From: Mycobacterium paragordonae
GTDB taxonomy: Bacteria > Actinomycetota > Actinomycetes > Mycobacteriales > Mycobacteriaceae
DNA length: 64,000 nucleotides
Reading direction: 5' to 3'
NCBI RefSeq assembly: GCF_003614435.1
Contig: NZ_CP025546.1
Coordinates: 4,278,001-4,342,000 of the forward strand
The notes beneath the pieces are model-generated. The model was not told where the DNA came from. It did no database searches and worked only from the letters and a program-made list of their open reading frames with translations. The position numbers were made by a program, and so were the translations under genes. Positions 1 through 9,201 of the stretch are shown here, one piece after another (position 1 is the first letter of the stretch; each line of letters begins with the position of its first letter).

Positions 1-358
1 CGTGGCGAGCCAGGACCGCCAGGAGGCGCTGGACCACATCGTCGAGGCGCAGACGGAGGTACACCTGCGGACGGCACGGATCGCGCCGGCATTGATCGGG
101 GCCGCTACCTACGACCCGGAAGTGGACCAGTACCTCAAAGGTCTGACCGCAAGCATCAACGGACAGATCCGGCGGATACTCACTGTGGCACGTGACCGAG
201 GATGGCTTCGCGAGGACCTGCCCTTCGACGAGATCGTAGAAACCACCGCGGTGATCGGCAGCATCGAGACCTATCTTCGTGTGACCGGCGACGGCTGGAC
301 CACGGACCGGTACCGAAGTTGGTGCCGGCGGATGTTGGCCGAGAACGTCTTTCGCTGA
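1..358 (+). CDS. TetR-family regulator, C-terminal part (5' end outside window)
   Basis: About 118 residues are visible in an open frame that runs into the window edge, so the DNA-binding N-terminus lies upstream. The helical, Arg/Glu-rich sequence with segments such as DYLKGLTASINGQIRRIL-like helices and a terminal WCRRMLAENVF matches the ligand-binding and dimerisation half of TetR-type repressors. Family placement is by overall look, not a diagnostic motif. It ends 126 nt before the next start and reads in the same direction as the CBB genes, but nothing shows that it controls them. Confidence 0.6.
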   Translation, partial: VASQDRQEALDHIVEAQTEVHLRTARIAPALIGAATYDPEVDQYLKGLTASINGQIRRILTVARDRGWLREDLPFDEIVETTAVIGSIETYLRVTGDGWTTDRYRSWCRRMLAENVFR

Positions 359-373
359 TTTACCATCCACACT

Positions 374-387
374 CCCCCATCCGGGGG
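374..387. repeat. Perfect C5-N4-G5 inverted repeat upstream of HAD gene
   Basis: Five C, the spacer ATCC, then five G. It lies about 55 nt before the short upstream ORF and 100 nt before the HAD start. Similar C-tract/G-tract dyads occur upstream of the epimerase gene (23901-23929) and the nuo module (7131-7144). It could be an operator or an RNA hairpin. Confidence 0.35.
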
Positions 388-442
388 CGTCGGGTAGCGC
401 TGCTGCACCGTATGGTCGGCGCATCCCCCACCGCTAGGAGGC

Positions 443-484
443 ATGGTGACGTCCACCGGTGTGCTCACCAGCACCGCACGCTGA
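443..484 (+). CDS. 13-codon upstream ORF translationally coupled to HAD gene
   Basis: ATG at 443 is preceded by a strong Shine-Dalgarno (TAGGAGG, 435-441) and encodes MVTSTGVLTSTAR. Its TGA (482-484) shares one base with the ATG of the HAD gene (TGATG). The HAD start has no ribosome site of its own, so translation of the short ORF probably delivers ribosomes to it. Whether the peptide has any function is unknown. Confidence 0.45.
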   Translation: MVTSTGVLTSTAR

Positions 485-1311
485 TGGCATCGCTGGCCAG
501 CCTGTACGACTGTCTGTTGCTGGACCTCGACGGCACATTGTTCCGGGGTTCGCGACCGATCCCGGGTGCGGTGGAGACACTCTCCGGCACAGCCTGTCGC
601 ACCTTGTTCTTGACGAATAACGCGTCGCGCAGTGCGGTGGAGGTCGCCAAGCATTTGCGGGAGCTGGGATTCGATGCGAGCCCCGCCGACATCATCACCA
701 GCGGGCAATGCGCTGCGCAGGCTTTGAGTGACGAATTGGATTCTGGCGCGCCGGTTCTGGTTGTCGGCTCGGAGGCTTTGGCCGCCGAGGTGACCGGAGT
801 GGGCCTGCGCCCGGTGCGACGGTGGGCTGACGAACCGGTCGCCGTGGTCCAGGGGTTCTCGCCCGACATCCGCTGGCGCGACCTCGCCGAGGCGGCACTG
901 GCGATCCGCGCGGACACGCTGTGGGTGGCCACCAACCCCGATGTGACGTTGCCCTCCGAGCGCGGACTGGTCCCCGGAAACGGTTCGATCATCGCAGCGT
1001 TGCACGCCGCCACCCGCCGCTCCCCGCGCATCGTCGGAAAACCGTATGCACCGATCTTCCGGAACGCCCTGTCGCGCGGCGACTTTCAGCGGCCGTTGGT
1101 GGTCGGTGACCGGTTGGACACCGACATCGCCGGTGCCAATTCCGCCGGGTTGCCCAGTCTGCTGGTGCTCAGCGGAGTGACGACGGCGGCCGAAGCGCTG
1201 GCCGCACCCGCGGCGCAGCGGCCTTCGTTCGTCGCGCCAGACCTCAGCGGCATCAACGCCGACAGCGACTCGTTGCGGCTCGAGTCGCTGCGCCTGTCAT
1301 CAGCCGGCTGA
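484..1311 (+). CDS. HAD-IIA (NagD/PGP-like) phosphatase, probable 2-phosphoglycolate phosphatase
   Basis: The 275-residue product carries all HAD motifs: DLDGT near residues 14-18 (nucleophile and acid Asp), FLTNN (motif II), the GKP lysine (motif III) and VVGDRLDTD (motif IV, Mg binding). The cap arrangement is that of the NagD/PGP group, which hydrolyses small phosphate esters such as 2-phosphoglycolate or glycerol phosphate. Next to FBPase and phosphoribulokinase, the likeliest job is salvage of 2-phosphoglycolate made by RuBisCO oxygenation (a CbbZ role), but mycobacterial relatives act on glycerol-3-phosphate. The start is set at ATG 484 because family homology begins there and upstream codons are uninformative. 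It overlaps the stop of a 13-codon ORF. Confidence 0.8.
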   Translation: MASLASLYDCLLLDLDGTLFRGSRPIPGAVETLSGTACRTLFLTNNASRSAVEVAKHLRELGFDASPADIITSGQCAAQALSDELDSGAPVLVVGSEALAAEVTGVGLRPVRRWADEPVAVVQGFSPDIRWRDLAEAALAIRADTLWVATNPDVTLPSERGLVPGNGSIIAALHAATRRSPRIVGKPYAPIFRNALSRGDFQRPLVVGDRLDTDIAGANSAGLPSLLVLSGVTTAAEALAAPAAQRPSFVAPDLSGINADSDSLRLESLRLSSAG

Positions 1312-1445
1312 CAGCCCCCCAGTCGTCGGCGGCGCGAGCGGACGCGCGGGGATACCCCCACCGGACCACCCATCAGGGGGATGGACCGTGGCCGGCTGGA
1401 TCAGAGCATGTGTGCAGGTCTTTTGCTGCCCGTTGGAGGTACCGC

Positions 1446-2519
1446 ATGCTCACCCACCACACGACGCTGGTGAAGTTCCTCATCGAGGAAAGACGCCGTC
1501 ATCCCGATGCCAGCGGCGATCTGAACTCGTTGATCCTCGATGTCGCCCTGGCCTGTAAAGCCATCTCCACCCGGGTGGCCCAGGGCGAACTCGGTGGCGT
1601 GCTGGGCGCCGCGGACGTGGTGAACGTGCAGGGCGAAGTGCAGCAAAAACTCGACGTGCTGGCCAATGACTACTTCCTGCGGGCCACCGAATGGGGCGGT
1701 CAGGTGGCCGGGATGGCCTCGGAAGAACTCGCCGAGCCCTATCTTCTGCCGACCCAATACCCGCGCGGGAAGTACCTGCTGATCTTCGATCCGCTCGATG
1801 GTTCCTCCAACATCGACGTGAATGTCTCGGTGGGAAGCATCTTTTCGATTCTGCGTGCCGCCGAGCCGGGTGCGGATCCGACCGTCGAGGACTTCCTGCA
1901 ACCCGGCTCGCAGCAGGTGTGTGCGGGTTATGCGATCTACGGCCCGTCGACCATGCTGGTGCTCACCGTGGGCACCGGCGTGCACGCGTTCACGCTGGAC
2001 CCGTCGCTCGGCGAGTTCGTGCTGACCCGCGCCGACATCCGGATTCCGTGCACCACCGGTGAATTCGCGATCAACGCATCGAACCGGCGATTTTGGGAAC
2101 CGGCCGTGCAGCGCTACATCGACGAGTGCCTGGCGGGCCGAACGGGACCACGCGGCAAGGACTTCAACATGCGCTGGGTCGCCTCGCTGGTCGCTGAGAC
2201 ACACCGGATCCTGACGCGCGGCGGGGTGTTTCTCTACCCCCGGGACGCGAAGGATCCGGCCAAGCCGGGACGTCTGCGGCTGCTGTACGAGGCCAACCCG
2301 ATCGCGTTTCTGGTCGAGCAGGCCGGCGGCCTGGCCAGCACCGGGCGTGGGCGCCTGATGGAGGTGGTCCCGACCGGATTGCATCAGCGGGTGCCGCTGA
2401 TCTTCGGAGCGGCCGACGAAGTCGAGTTGATCGAGGAATACCACCGCAAGGACTACGTCCGGCCCTCCACCTCACCGTTGTACGGCGTGCGGGGCTTGTA
2501 CCGCGTCGTGGCCGGCTGA
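1446..2519 (+). CDS. cbbF: Fructose-1,6-bisphosphatase class I (CBB cycle)
   Basis: The 357-residue enzyme removes the C1 phosphate of fructose-1,6-bisphosphate, and probably sedoheptulose-1,7-bisphosphate, in the regenerative phase of the CBB cycle. The class I signature [10 protein letters not shown] is at about residues 115-124, giving the metal-binding Asp residues. [14 protein letters not shown] and the C-terminal EQAGG helix region also fit class I. Mycobacterial housekeeping FBPase is class II (GlpX), so a class I enzyme here points to a dedicated autotrophy gene. ATG 1446 is chosen because GGAGG (1434-1438) precedes it at good spacing. The phosphoribulokinase gene follows after 20 nt, so the two are probably co-transcribed. 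Confidence 0.93.
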   Translation: MLTHHTTLVKFLIEERRRHPDASGDLNSLILDVALACKAISTRVAQGELGGVLGAADVVNVQGEVQQKLDVLANDYFLRATEWGGQVAGMASEELAEPYLLPTQYPRGKYLLIFDPLDGSSNIDVNVSVGSIFSILRAAEPGADPTVEDFLQPGSQQVCAGYAIYGPSTMLVLTVGTGVHAFTLDPSLGEFVLTRADIRIPCTTGEFAINASNRRFWEPAVQRYIDECLAGRTGPRGKDFNMRWVASLVAETHRILTRGGVFLYPRDAKDPAKPGRLRLLYEANPIAFLVEQAGGLASTGRGRLMEVVPTGLHQRVPLIFGAADEVELIEEYHRKDYVRPSTSPLYGVRGLYRVVAG

Positions 2520-2539
2520 AGCGTAAGGGGTAATCGAAA

Positions 2540-3427
2540 ATGTCACGCCTGCACCCGATCATCTCCGTCACCGGCTCCTCGGGGGCCGGGACCACCTCCG
2601 TGATGCGGACTTTCGACCAGATCTTCCGCCGCGAGGACATCAACGTGGCGTTCGTCGAGGGCGACAGCTTCCACCGTTACGACCGGGTGGCGATGAAGGC
2701 CGCGATCGCCGACGCACACGCGCGCGGTGACCACACCTTCAGTCACTTCGGTCCGGAAGCCAATCTGTTCGAGGAGCTGCAGGACCTCTTCAAGACCTAC
2801 GGCGAGACCGGAACCGGCAAGGTGCGCCGCTATCTGCACGACGAGAAAGAGGCCGAGCCGTTCGGGCAGGAGCCAGGCACCTTCACGCCGTGGGAGGAGA
2901 TCCCCGAGGACACCGACATGCTGTTCTACGAGGGACTGCACGGCGCGATCGTCACCGACGAGGCCGATGTCGCCGCGCACGCGGACCTGCGCATCGGCGT
3001 GGTGCCGGTGATCAACCTGGAGTGGATCCAGAAGTTGCACCGCGACAAGGTCTCCCGCGGCTACACCTCCGAGGCGGTGACCGACACCATCCTGCGGCGG
3101 ATGCCCGACTACGTGAACTACATGTGCACCCAGTTCTCGCACACCGATGTCAACTTCCAGCGGGTGCCGGTGGTGGACACCTCCAACCCGTTCATCGCCC
3201 GGTCCATACCGACCGCCGACGAGTCGATGCTGATCATCCGGTTCCGTGACCCGCACGGCATCGACTTCCCGTATCTGCTTGCCATGCTGCATGATTCGTT
3301 CATGTCGCGGCCGAACACCATCGTGTGTCCCGGCGGCAAGATGGATCTGGCCATGCAGTTGATCTTCACCCCGATGGTGTTGCGGCTGCTCGAGCGCCGC
3401 AGGGCGCAGTTGGCCGCGGCGCGCTGA
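2540..3427 (+). CDS. cbbP: Phosphoribulokinase, bacterial class I
   Basis: The 295-residue kinase makes ribulose-1,5-bisphosphate from ribulose-5-phosphate and ATP, the CBB-specific step before RuBisCO. The P-loop variant GSSGAGTTS spans residues 12-20, followed by the VEGDSFHRYDR substrate region typical of proteobacterial-type octameric PRK. The length matches class I enzymes and there is no plant-type regulatory cysteine pair. AAGGGG 15 nt ahead supports ATG 2540. It is the last gene of the HAD-fbp-prk unit and faces the convergent nuo module. The 203 nt between them hold a direct repeat of TTTCAGACGG (near 3519-3540) and no gene. Confidence 0.95.
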   Translation: MSRLHPIISVTGSSGAGTTSVMRTFDQIFRREDINVAFVEGDSFHRYDRVAMKAAIADAHARGDHTFSHFGPEANLFEELQDLFKTYGETGTGKVRRYLHDEKEAEPFGQEPGTFTPWEEIPEDTDMLFYEGLHGAIVTDEADVAAHADLRIGVVPVINLEWIQKLHRDKVSRGYTSEAVTDTILRRMPDYVNYMCTQFSHTDVNFQRVPVVDTSNPFIARSIPTADESMLIIRFRDPHGIDFPYLLAMLHDSFMSRPNTIVCPGGKMDLAMQLIFTPMVLRLLERRRAQLAAAR

Positions 3428-3630
3428 CGCGGCGGCCGATTGGTCACATCAGTCACACTCGCCCCCGCAAGCGGCGGCCCATCCAGCTGCGAAATCTGGT
3501 ATCACATGCGATATCACGTTTCAGACGGCTTTCAGACGGCGCTGTGCCGAGCCCTGCCGGTGCCCAAGTGACGGATGTGACCAGTCGCTCTTGCCCGCGC
3601 CCTCGCCGGATCGCGCCAAGCCGTCAGCGG

Positions 3631-5082
3631 CTACCGGCCGGCGACCGTCTGGCCGATAGCCGGGTCGATGACGTCCAGCGCCGGTTTGGGATACACGCCC
3701 AGCACGATCAGGAGAGCTAACAGCGGCACCACCACCGTCAGCTCACGCGGCACCAAGTCGGCCATGGACTCTCTGCGGGGCCCCGTCATGATCCGCTGGT
3801 AGAGCCACAGAATATAGATTGCGGAGAGCACCAGGCCCGTCACCGCTAGCACGGCGAACACCGGATACCGGGCGAAAGTGCCGATCAGCACCAGCAATTC
3901 GCTGACGAAGGGCGCCAGGCCGGGCAGCGCCAGCGACGCCATGCCGGCGACCAGAAAGGTCCCGGCCAGCACCGGGGCCACCTGCTGCACCCCGCCGTAG
4001 TCGGCGATGAGCCGAGTCCCTTTGCGTGACACCAGGAATCCGGCGATCAGGAACAGCGCGGCGGTGGCCAGTCCGTGATTGACCATGTACAGCGTTGCGC
4101 CGGACTGCCCCTGGCTGGTCATGGCGAAGACACCCAGCACGATGAATCCGAAGTGGCTGATCGAGGTGTAGGCGATCACGCGCATGATGTCGCTCTGCCC
4201 GATTGCCACCAAGGCGCCGTAGATGATCCCGATCACGGCCAGCGCAATCACGAACGGCCGGAACAAGACCGCGCTGTCGGGAAAGAGTCGCAGACAGTAG
4301 CGCAACATGCCGAACGTGCCGATCTTGTCGACGACGGCCATCATCAGCACCGCGGTCGCCGGCGTCGCCTCCGCGGCCACCCCGGGTAACCAGGTGTGCA
4401 ACGGCCACAACGGGGCCTTCACGGCGAACGCGAGCAGGAAGCCGAGAAACAGCAGATGCATGAGGTCCGGGTTAGCCACGATGTCGCCCGACGACATCCC
4501 GGCTACGATGGCGCGTGAATCGAACGTCCCACAGACCAGATTCAGGCCGATGAGCGCGACCAGCATGAGCAGCCCACCGGACAGGTTGTACAGCAGGAAC
4601 TTCAGTGCCACACGTGGCGCCCCGGCTCCCCCGTACCGGCCGATCAGGAAGTACATCGGGATCAGCATCGCTTCGAAGAACACGAAGAACAACAACACAT
4701 CCAACGTCACCAGGGCGACCAGCATCATCGACTCGACGGCCAGCATCAGCGCCAGGTACACGCCGGGCCGGCCCGCGTCGTTCCACCCGGCGAGCAACAG
4801 CAGCGGCATCAGGACCGTGGTCAGCAGTATAAGGACCATCGCGACACCGTCAATGCCGACGGTGTAACCGGCGCCGAACGACCTGATCCAGGAATGACTT
4901 TCGACGAACTGATACTGCGGATCCGCCGGATCAAAGCCGGCCACCAGCACACCCACGATCACCAGCACCCCCGCCGAGACGCCGAGCGCGGTGTACTTGG
5001 CAACCAGCTGCCGGCCGGCGGGCACCGCCGCCACCAGCATCGCACCGGCCAGCGGCGCCACCCACAACGCGGTCAGGATCAT
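3631..5082 (-). CDS. NuoM/MrpD-type proton-pumping subunit of an orphan Nuo module
   Basis: The 483-residue polytopic protein has about 14 predicted membrane helices. Key antiporter residues of the NuoM family are present: the Glu in [15 protein letters not shown], the Lys in [15 protein letters not shown] and the Lys in [11 protein letters not shown]. These suggest a working proton channel. It is shorter than usual mycobacterial NuoM. Its ATG overlaps the stop of the NuoL gene by four bases (ATGA). No NuoA-J or NuoN partner is nearby, so it is not part of a standard complex I operon. Placement directly after the hydrogenase operon on the same strand suggests a role in energy coupling or inorganic-carbon uptake for autotrophy; this is inference. 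Confidence 0.85.
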   Translation of the reverse strand: MILTALWVAPLAGAMLVAAVPAGRQLVAKYTALGVSAGVLVIVGVLVAGFDPADPQYQFVESHSWIRSFGAGYTVGIDGVAMVLILLTTVLMPLLLLAGWNDAGRPGVYLALMLAVESMMLVALVTLDVLLFFVFFEAMLIPMYFLIGRYGGAGAPRVALKFLLYNLSGGLLMLVALIGLNLVCGTFDSRAIVAGMSSGDIVANPDLMHLLFLGFLLAFAVKAPLWPLHTWLPGVAAEATPATAVLMMAVVDKIGTFGMLRYCLRLFPDSAVLFRPFVIALAVIGIIYGALVAIGQSDIMRVIAYTSISHFGFIVLGVFAMTSQGQSGATLYMVNHGLATAALFLIAGFLVSRKGTRLIADYGGVQQVAPVLAGTFLVAGMASLALPGLAPFVSELLVLIGTFARYPVFAVLAVTGLVLSAIYILWLYQRIMTGPRRESMADLVPRELTVVVPLLALLIVLGVYPKPALDVIDPAIGQTVAGR

Positions 5083-6956
5083 GCCGAACCCACCAGGGCG
5101 ACACTCAACAGCAGCGCGGCGGCGCCGAAGAAGACGGTCAAGGCATACGAGCGGGCAAAACCGGTCTGCATCCGCCCAACACCCGTCGAGGTCCTACCGA
5201 TAACCCGGGCGATGCCCTCGACAACGCCGTCGATGCCCAGTAGGTCCACGTCGACCATTGCCCGCGACAGGCGCAGACCCGGCCGCATGAACGCCGCTTC
5301 GTTCATGCTGTCCCCGAACAGATCCTGGCGTGCGGCGATCACCGGGCCGGATGCCCACTCGGACGCGGTCTTGCGCACCGGCCTGGCGACGTAGTTACGG
5401 ACCGCGACGAGGATGCCGATGCCGACCACAGCCAGGGTGACCACGGTCAGCGCCGCACCGGAAACGGCGTGGTGTGGCTCCGCGGCGTCGCTGGGATTGG
5501 TCACTGGTTGCAGCCAGTCTTGCAGGGTGCCACCGACGGCGAGTGCCGCCCCGCCGCCGAGCGAACCCAGCGCCAGGACCAGCATCGGTGCGGTCATGAC
5601 GGACGGCGACTCATGCGGATGACTGCCAGGTCGCCAACGCTTTTCGCCGAAGAAGGTCAGCACCATGACGCGGGTCATGTAGAAGGCCGTCACTCCGGCA
5701 CCTACCAGGCTCACGACGCCGAGGAACCAGTGCGTGGCGAAGGCGGTTTCGATGATCGCGTCTTTGGAGAAGAAGCCGGCGAATGGGGGCACACCGATGA
5801 TCGCCAGATAGCCGAGGCCGAAGGTGGCGAAGGTGATCGGCATGTGTGCGCGCAGACCCCCGTAGCGCCGCATGTCCGTCTCGTCGTTCATGCCGTGCAT
5901 CACCGAACCGGCGCCCAGGAACAGTCCGGCCTTGAAGAACCCGTGCGTCAGCAGGTGCATGATCGCCACCGCGTAGCCGACCGGTCCCAGACCGGCTGCC
6001 AGCACCATGTAGCCGATCTGCGACATCGTCGAGGCGGCCAGGGCTTTCTTGATGTCGTCTTTGGCGCAGCCGATGATGGCGCCCACCAGCAGTGTGACGG
6101 CGCCGACGATCACCACCGCCGTCCGTGCGACGGGAGCCAGGTCGAACACCGGGCCGGAGCGCACGATCAGGTATACCCCGGCGGTGACCATTGTTGCCGC
6201 GTGGATCAGTGCGCTGACCGGTGTGGGACCCTCCATCGCGTCGCCGAGCCAGGACTGCAGTGGCACCTGCGCGCTCTTGCCGCAGGCGGCCAGCAACAAC
6301 GCCAATCCGATTGCGGTCACAGTGAACTCGGAGGCTCCCGATGCCCGCGCGAAAACACCGTCGTAGCTGAGCGTTCCGAGCTGGGCGAACATGATCATCA
6401 GTGCCAGTGCCAATCCGACGTCGCCCACGCGGTTGACGATGAAGGCCTTCTTGGCCGCCGTGGCGGCGGCGGGCTTGTGCGACCAGAAGCCGATCAGCAG
6501 GTAGGACGCCAAACCCACGCCCTCCCAACCGAAGTACAACCCGAGGTAGTTGTCGGCCAGCACCAGCAGCAGCATCGCGGCCACAAAGAGGTTCAGGTAG
6601 CCGAAGAATCGACGGCGGCCGGGGTCCTCTCGCATATAGCCGATCGAGTACACGTGGATCAACGCACCCACGCCCGTGATGAGCAGCACGAAGCACACGC
6701 TCAACGCGTCCAGCTGCAGGCCGAAATCGATCTGCAGGGAAGGCAGCCAGGTGAACAGCGTTTCGTGCATGACACGGTCCGGCGCCGCGCGCCGCAACAG
6801 GTCGGCGAAAAGTATTGCGCCACAGCAGAACGATGCCGCTACGGCCGCGCATGCCAGCAGATGCCCCCACGCGTCAGCGCATCTACCGCCCAGCAAGAGC
6901 ACCGCCGCACCGGCCAGTGGCAGCGCGATGAGCAACCACACAGCCACGGCGTTCAA
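5079..6956 (-). CDS. NuoL-type proton-pumping subunit of an orphan Nuo module
   Basis: The 625-residue membrane protein is full length for NuoL. It keeps the family Glu ([15 protein letters not shown]), the Lys in [13 protein letters not shown], the His of [13 protein letters not shown], and the channel Lys in [11 protein letters not shown]. After the core, a C-terminal region continues toward an amphipathic stretch and last helix as in complex I NuoL. The start is TTG 6956, which overlaps the stop of a 46-residue NuoK-like ORF (TTGA), and the gene overlaps nuoM by ATGA, so the three are translationally coupled. NuoL relatives also serve as DabB in bicarbonate pumps, but no DabA (DUF2309) gene is in the window. 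Confidence 0.85.
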   Translation of the reverse strand: MNAVAVWLLIALPLAGAAVLLLGGRCADAWGHLLACAAVAASFCCGAILFADLLRRAAPDRVMHETLFTWLPSLQIDFGLQLDALSVCFVLLITGVGALIHVYSIGYMREDPGRRRFFGYLNLFVAAMLLLVLADNYLGLYFGWEGVGLASYLLIGFWSHKPAAATAAKKAFIVNRVGDVGLALALMIMFAQLGTLSYDGVFARASGASEFTVTAIGLALLLAACGKSAQVPLQSWLGDAMEGPTPVSALIHAATMVTAGVYLIVRSGPVFDLAPVARTAVVIVGAVTLLVGAIIGCAKDDIKKALAASTMSQIGYMVLAAGLGPVGYAVAIMHLLTHGFFKAGLFLGAGSVMHGMNDETDMRRYGGLRAHMPITFATFGLGYLAIIGVPPFAGFFSKDAIIETAFATHWFLGVVSLVGAGVTAFYMTRVMVLTFFGEKRWRPGSHPHESPSVMTAPMLVLALGSLGGGAALAVGGTLQDWLQPVTNPSDAAEPHHAVSGAALTVVTLAVVGIGILVAVRNYVARPVRKTASEWASGPVIAARQDLFGDSMNEAAFMRPGLRLSRAMVDVDLLGIDGVVEGIARVIGRTSTGVGRMQTGFARSYALTVFFGAAALLLSVALVGSA

Positions 6957-7093
6957 GACCCCAACAGCCCGGCCGCGTCAGAGTCGGACTGGTCGCGTTT
7001 GAGCATGACGTTCACCGTCAAACCGACCAGTACCTCGAACCCGACCGCCCCCGCGATGGCAGCCAAAACCATGATCACAACAGAGAAGTTCAC
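6953..7093 (-). CDS. 46-residue NuoK C-terminus-like membrane peptide
   Basis: GTG 7093 opens a short ORF with a hydrophobic segment ([20 protein letters not shown]) followed by [13 protein letters not shown]. The Glu after the helix and the position directly before nuoL resemble the last helix of NuoK, which normally precedes nuoL in complex I operons. The first two NuoK helices and their Glu residues are missing. It is either a remnant of a nuoKLM segment cut at its 5' end or a real one-helix subunit. The TTGA overlap with nuoL favours continued translation. Confidence 0.5.
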   Translation of the reverse strand: MNFSVVIMVLAAIAGAVGFEVLVGLTVNVMLKRDQSDSDAAGLLGS

Positions 7094-7130
7094 GCCTGAC
7101 AGTCTGCCCGTGTGACGCTGACCCGCTGAA

Positions 7131-7144
7131 CCCCGAATCGGGGG
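7131..7144. promoter_or_regulatory. CCCCGA-N-TCGGGG dyad upstream of nuo module
   Basis: Perfect 6-base arms around a single central base (7131-7143), flanked by one more G. It lies about 38 nt upstream of the NuoK-like start and 49 nt after the stop of the hydrogenase-operon distal gene. It could be an operator for the nuo module or a terminator stem of the preceding operon. It contains GAATCGGG, also seen upstream of the hydrogenase operon at 15721-15728. Confidence 0.35.
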
Positions 7145-7168
7145 AACATCAAGGTGATTGAGGGCCCC

Positions 7169-7198
7169 GAGTCAGCCCGGAGTCAGCCTGAGTCAGCC
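7169..7198. repeat. Three near-tandem copies of GAGTCAGCC
   Basis: Copies begin at 7169, 7180 and 7190, a spacing of 11 and 10 bases, close to one helical turn. The stop codon of the 277-residue gene falls within the third copy. The regular spacing could mark protein binding, or simply small tandem duplication at a gene end. Confidence 0.4.
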
Positions 7199-8026
7199 CA
7201 GTCCCACTAAGCCCGGGTCGAAGGTCGCGCGGGCCGTCACCGAGGTGGCGGCCGCGGCCACCACGACGCCGGCGTCGGCTTCATGACCTTTCGGGAAGAC
7301 GATTTCGGCGCTGTCGGGTCCGTCCCGGTGGGCCATCAGCCAGTCGTAGAGCAGCCAGTCCACCGCACAGGTGACGGCGAGCGGGTCGGCTTCGGCGCGC
7401 TGCGCCGAAGCGATGACGGACTGCAACGCTTCCAGGTGCTCCTTGCGGGCGGCATCCTTGTTCACCCCCGAGCTGTCGAACATGAGCATCGACAGCGTCA
7501 GCGGAAAGCGTTGCCCCGCTTCTGTTCGTACCACCCATCGGCCACCCAGCCACGGCCGCGCCGGATCCACCTGCTGCATCTCGCCGAATCCACCCACCAC
7601 GCCCAGGCCCGGCTCATCGAGTTCATCGTCGAGGGGCGCCGGGCCCAGCAGAGCGAGCGGCTGGCGGGCGCGGATCGAGAACAGTGCGGCGGTCCCGACG
7701 ATCTTTCCGGCCCGCAGGTCGGGCTTCAATCCGGTCGTTTCGGCGGCCGCGGCGTACTCGAAGCACAGCCGGTCCAGAGTGCGGTGCAGGTCGACCAGAT
7801 CGTCGCGCTCGTCGGCATTCGCGGGACCCCTTCCCCCGCCCAAGATTTCGCCGAACCGCTCTGCCGCGATGATCAACGCGTCATCGAGTGCTTCCAGGTG
7901 GGTAGCCACCAACCGGTCGGGTTCGTCGTCAGCCTCCACCAACGACTGAAGGGAGGTGCGCCTGCCGGCCGCAGTCGCCCAGAAGAACCCGATCTGACCG
8001 TCGGACTGGACGATTCGCGGTCTCAC
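7193..8026 (-). CDS. Hydrogenase-operon protein of unknown function (277 aa)
   Basis: No recognisable domain. The 277-residue protein is soluble, rich in Asp/Glu/Ala, without signal peptide or membrane helices and without a cysteine cluster (its few Cys residues are scattered). A mid-region (LFSIRARQPLALLGPAPLDDELDEPG) is followed by a WLGGRWVVRTEAG strand segment. Its ATG overlaps the stop of the NHL-repeat gene (ATGA), and it is the last member of a tightly coupled nine-gene operon. It is therefore probably a conserved accessory factor of the group 2a hydrogenase rather than a chance ORF. Confidence 0.7.
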   Translation of the reverse strand: MRPRIVQSDGQIGFFWATAAGRRTSLQSLVEADDEPDRLVATHLEALDDALIIAAERFGEILGGGRGPANADERDDLVDLHRTLDRLCFEYAAAAETTGLKPDLRAGKIVGTAALFSIRARQPLALLGPAPLDDELDEPGLGVVGGFGEMQQVDPARPWLGGRWVVRTEAGQRFPLTLSMLMFDSSGVNKDAARKEHLEALQSVIASAQRAEADPLAVTCAVDWLLYDWLMAHRDGPDSAEIVFPKGHEADAGVVVAAAATSVTARATFDPGLVGLG

Positions 8027-9201
8027 CGCCGCCGCCAGATCACGACGCGGTTGTTGCCGGAGTCCGCGACGGCCAGCCGGTCACCGCGCAGCGACAGACC
8101 GTACGGCCAACACAACGTGTCGCGCTGCACCGAGGTCCAGCGGTTCTCGCCGTTGGTGCCGAAACTCGGCTGAGCGAGAACATGATCGGCCGCGCGGCCG
8201 TCAGCGGGAACGCCGTCCCACAACAGGATTCGGTTGTTGGCGGTGTCGGCGACGACCAGGCGGTCGTCGGCCAGTCCGATGGCGTAGGGGAACCGGAACC
8301 GGTCGCCGGTGTGGGGACCGTACGGCCACTCCTCCGCACCGGTGAAATCCGGTTGGCCCAGCAGGATGTCGGCGGGGCAGTCAGTGCCGGGCGCGGGTGC
8401 CCAACCCAGGATGCGGTGGTTTCCGGCATCCGCGATCAACAGCAGATCCTCGCGTCCCGCGATGTCGTGTGGCCAGCGGAAGCTGGCCGGGCCGGGCATT
8501 CCTCCCCTGTTCTCCTCGCGGTGGGCGGGACTCGGCTGACCCAGCACCACGTCGGCCGGCCGGCCCGGAGCAGGAATCCCGTTGCGCCAGCCGAGCACCC
8601 GCCGGTTGCCGGTGTCGGCCACCCAGAACGTGTCGCCGATGATCGCGATGCCGAACGGCCAGTAGAACGACGAGGCGCAACATTCGCCGCCGGCATTGGG
8701 CTCCACGGCGGACGCATCGGGCTGCCCAAGGACGACGTCCGGCGCGACGTCGCTGGTTTCGGGGACGTTGTTCCAGACCAGGATCCGATGGTGCCAGGCG
8801 TCGGCGACGATGAGCCGCCCGTCGTGCACCAGCACCCCGGTGGGCAGGTTCATGCCGCGTTCGGGTCCCCGCCCGCCGGCCGCGCGGCCTTCGGTCTCGC
8901 CGTCCGGCTGCCCCAGCACGACGTCGGCCGGTTGCTCGTCGTCGCGCGGGATACCGTGCCACACCAGTACGCGGTGGTTGCCGGAATCGGCGACCACCAG
9001 ATGCTCGTCCCCCAGGAACACGCCCCGCGGTGAATACATCCACGCCATGGTCGGTTTGGCGGCCGGGAGACTCAAGCCGCCGGGGGCGGGTGCGCCGAGC
9101 CAGACCTCCGGTGCCCAGCCGTCGGTGAGGTCCGTGGTGGCGACCGGATCAACGCGGGGTGGCAACGCCGCTATGTTGTGCCGAACGGTGTAGCGGCTCA
9201 T
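8023..9201 (-). CDS. NHL-repeat beta-propeller protein of hydrogenase operon
   Basis: The 392-residue product contains six recognisable repeats with the core AD(S/T)GN(H/R)R(V/I)L.W followed by ADVVLGQP at about 50-60 residue spacing, the pattern of a six-bladed NHL propeller. There is no signal peptide, so it should act in the cytoplasm like the group 2 hydrogenase. The ATG at 9201 overlaps the stop of the NifU-Rieske gene by ATGA, and its own end overlaps the next gene the same way. NHL propellers usually bind proteins or ligands, so a scaffolding or assembly role is likely; no catalytic function can be read. Confidence 0.82.
   Translation of the reverse strand: MSRYTVRHNIAALPPRVDPVATTDLTDGWAPEVWLGAPAPGGLSLPAAKPTMAWMYSPRGVFLGDEHLVVADSGNHRVLVWHGIPRDDEQPADVVLGQPDGETEGRAAGGRGPERGMNLPTGVLVHDGRLIVADAWHHRILVWNNVPETSDVAPDVVLGQPDASAVEPNAGGECCASSFYWPFGIAIIGDTFWVADTGNRRVLGWRNGIPAPGRPADVVLGQPSPAHREENRGGMPGPASFRWPHDIAGREDLLLIADAGNHRILGWAPAPGTDCPADILLGQPDFTGAEEWPYGPHTGDRFRFPYAIGLADDRLVVADTANNRILLWDGVPADGRAADHVLAQPSFGTNGENRWTSVQRDTLCWPYGLSLRGDRLAVADSGNNRVVIWRRR

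Noticed and set aside
3631..7093. DAB-type bicarbonate pump
   Set aside because: No DabA (DUF2309) gene is present and NuoL is full length with a NuoM partner, unlike a DabB-DabA pair; kept only as one possible function.
5469..7115. 548-codon ORF on the + strand
   Set aside because: It is the exact antisense of nuoL and the hydrogenase-to-nuo gap, with His/Gln/Arg-rich composition typical of antisense frames in GC-rich DNA.
7131..7144. DosR box
   Set aside because: The DosR site needs GGGACT...AGTCCC-like arms; this dyad has CCCCGA/TCGGGG with no ACT.
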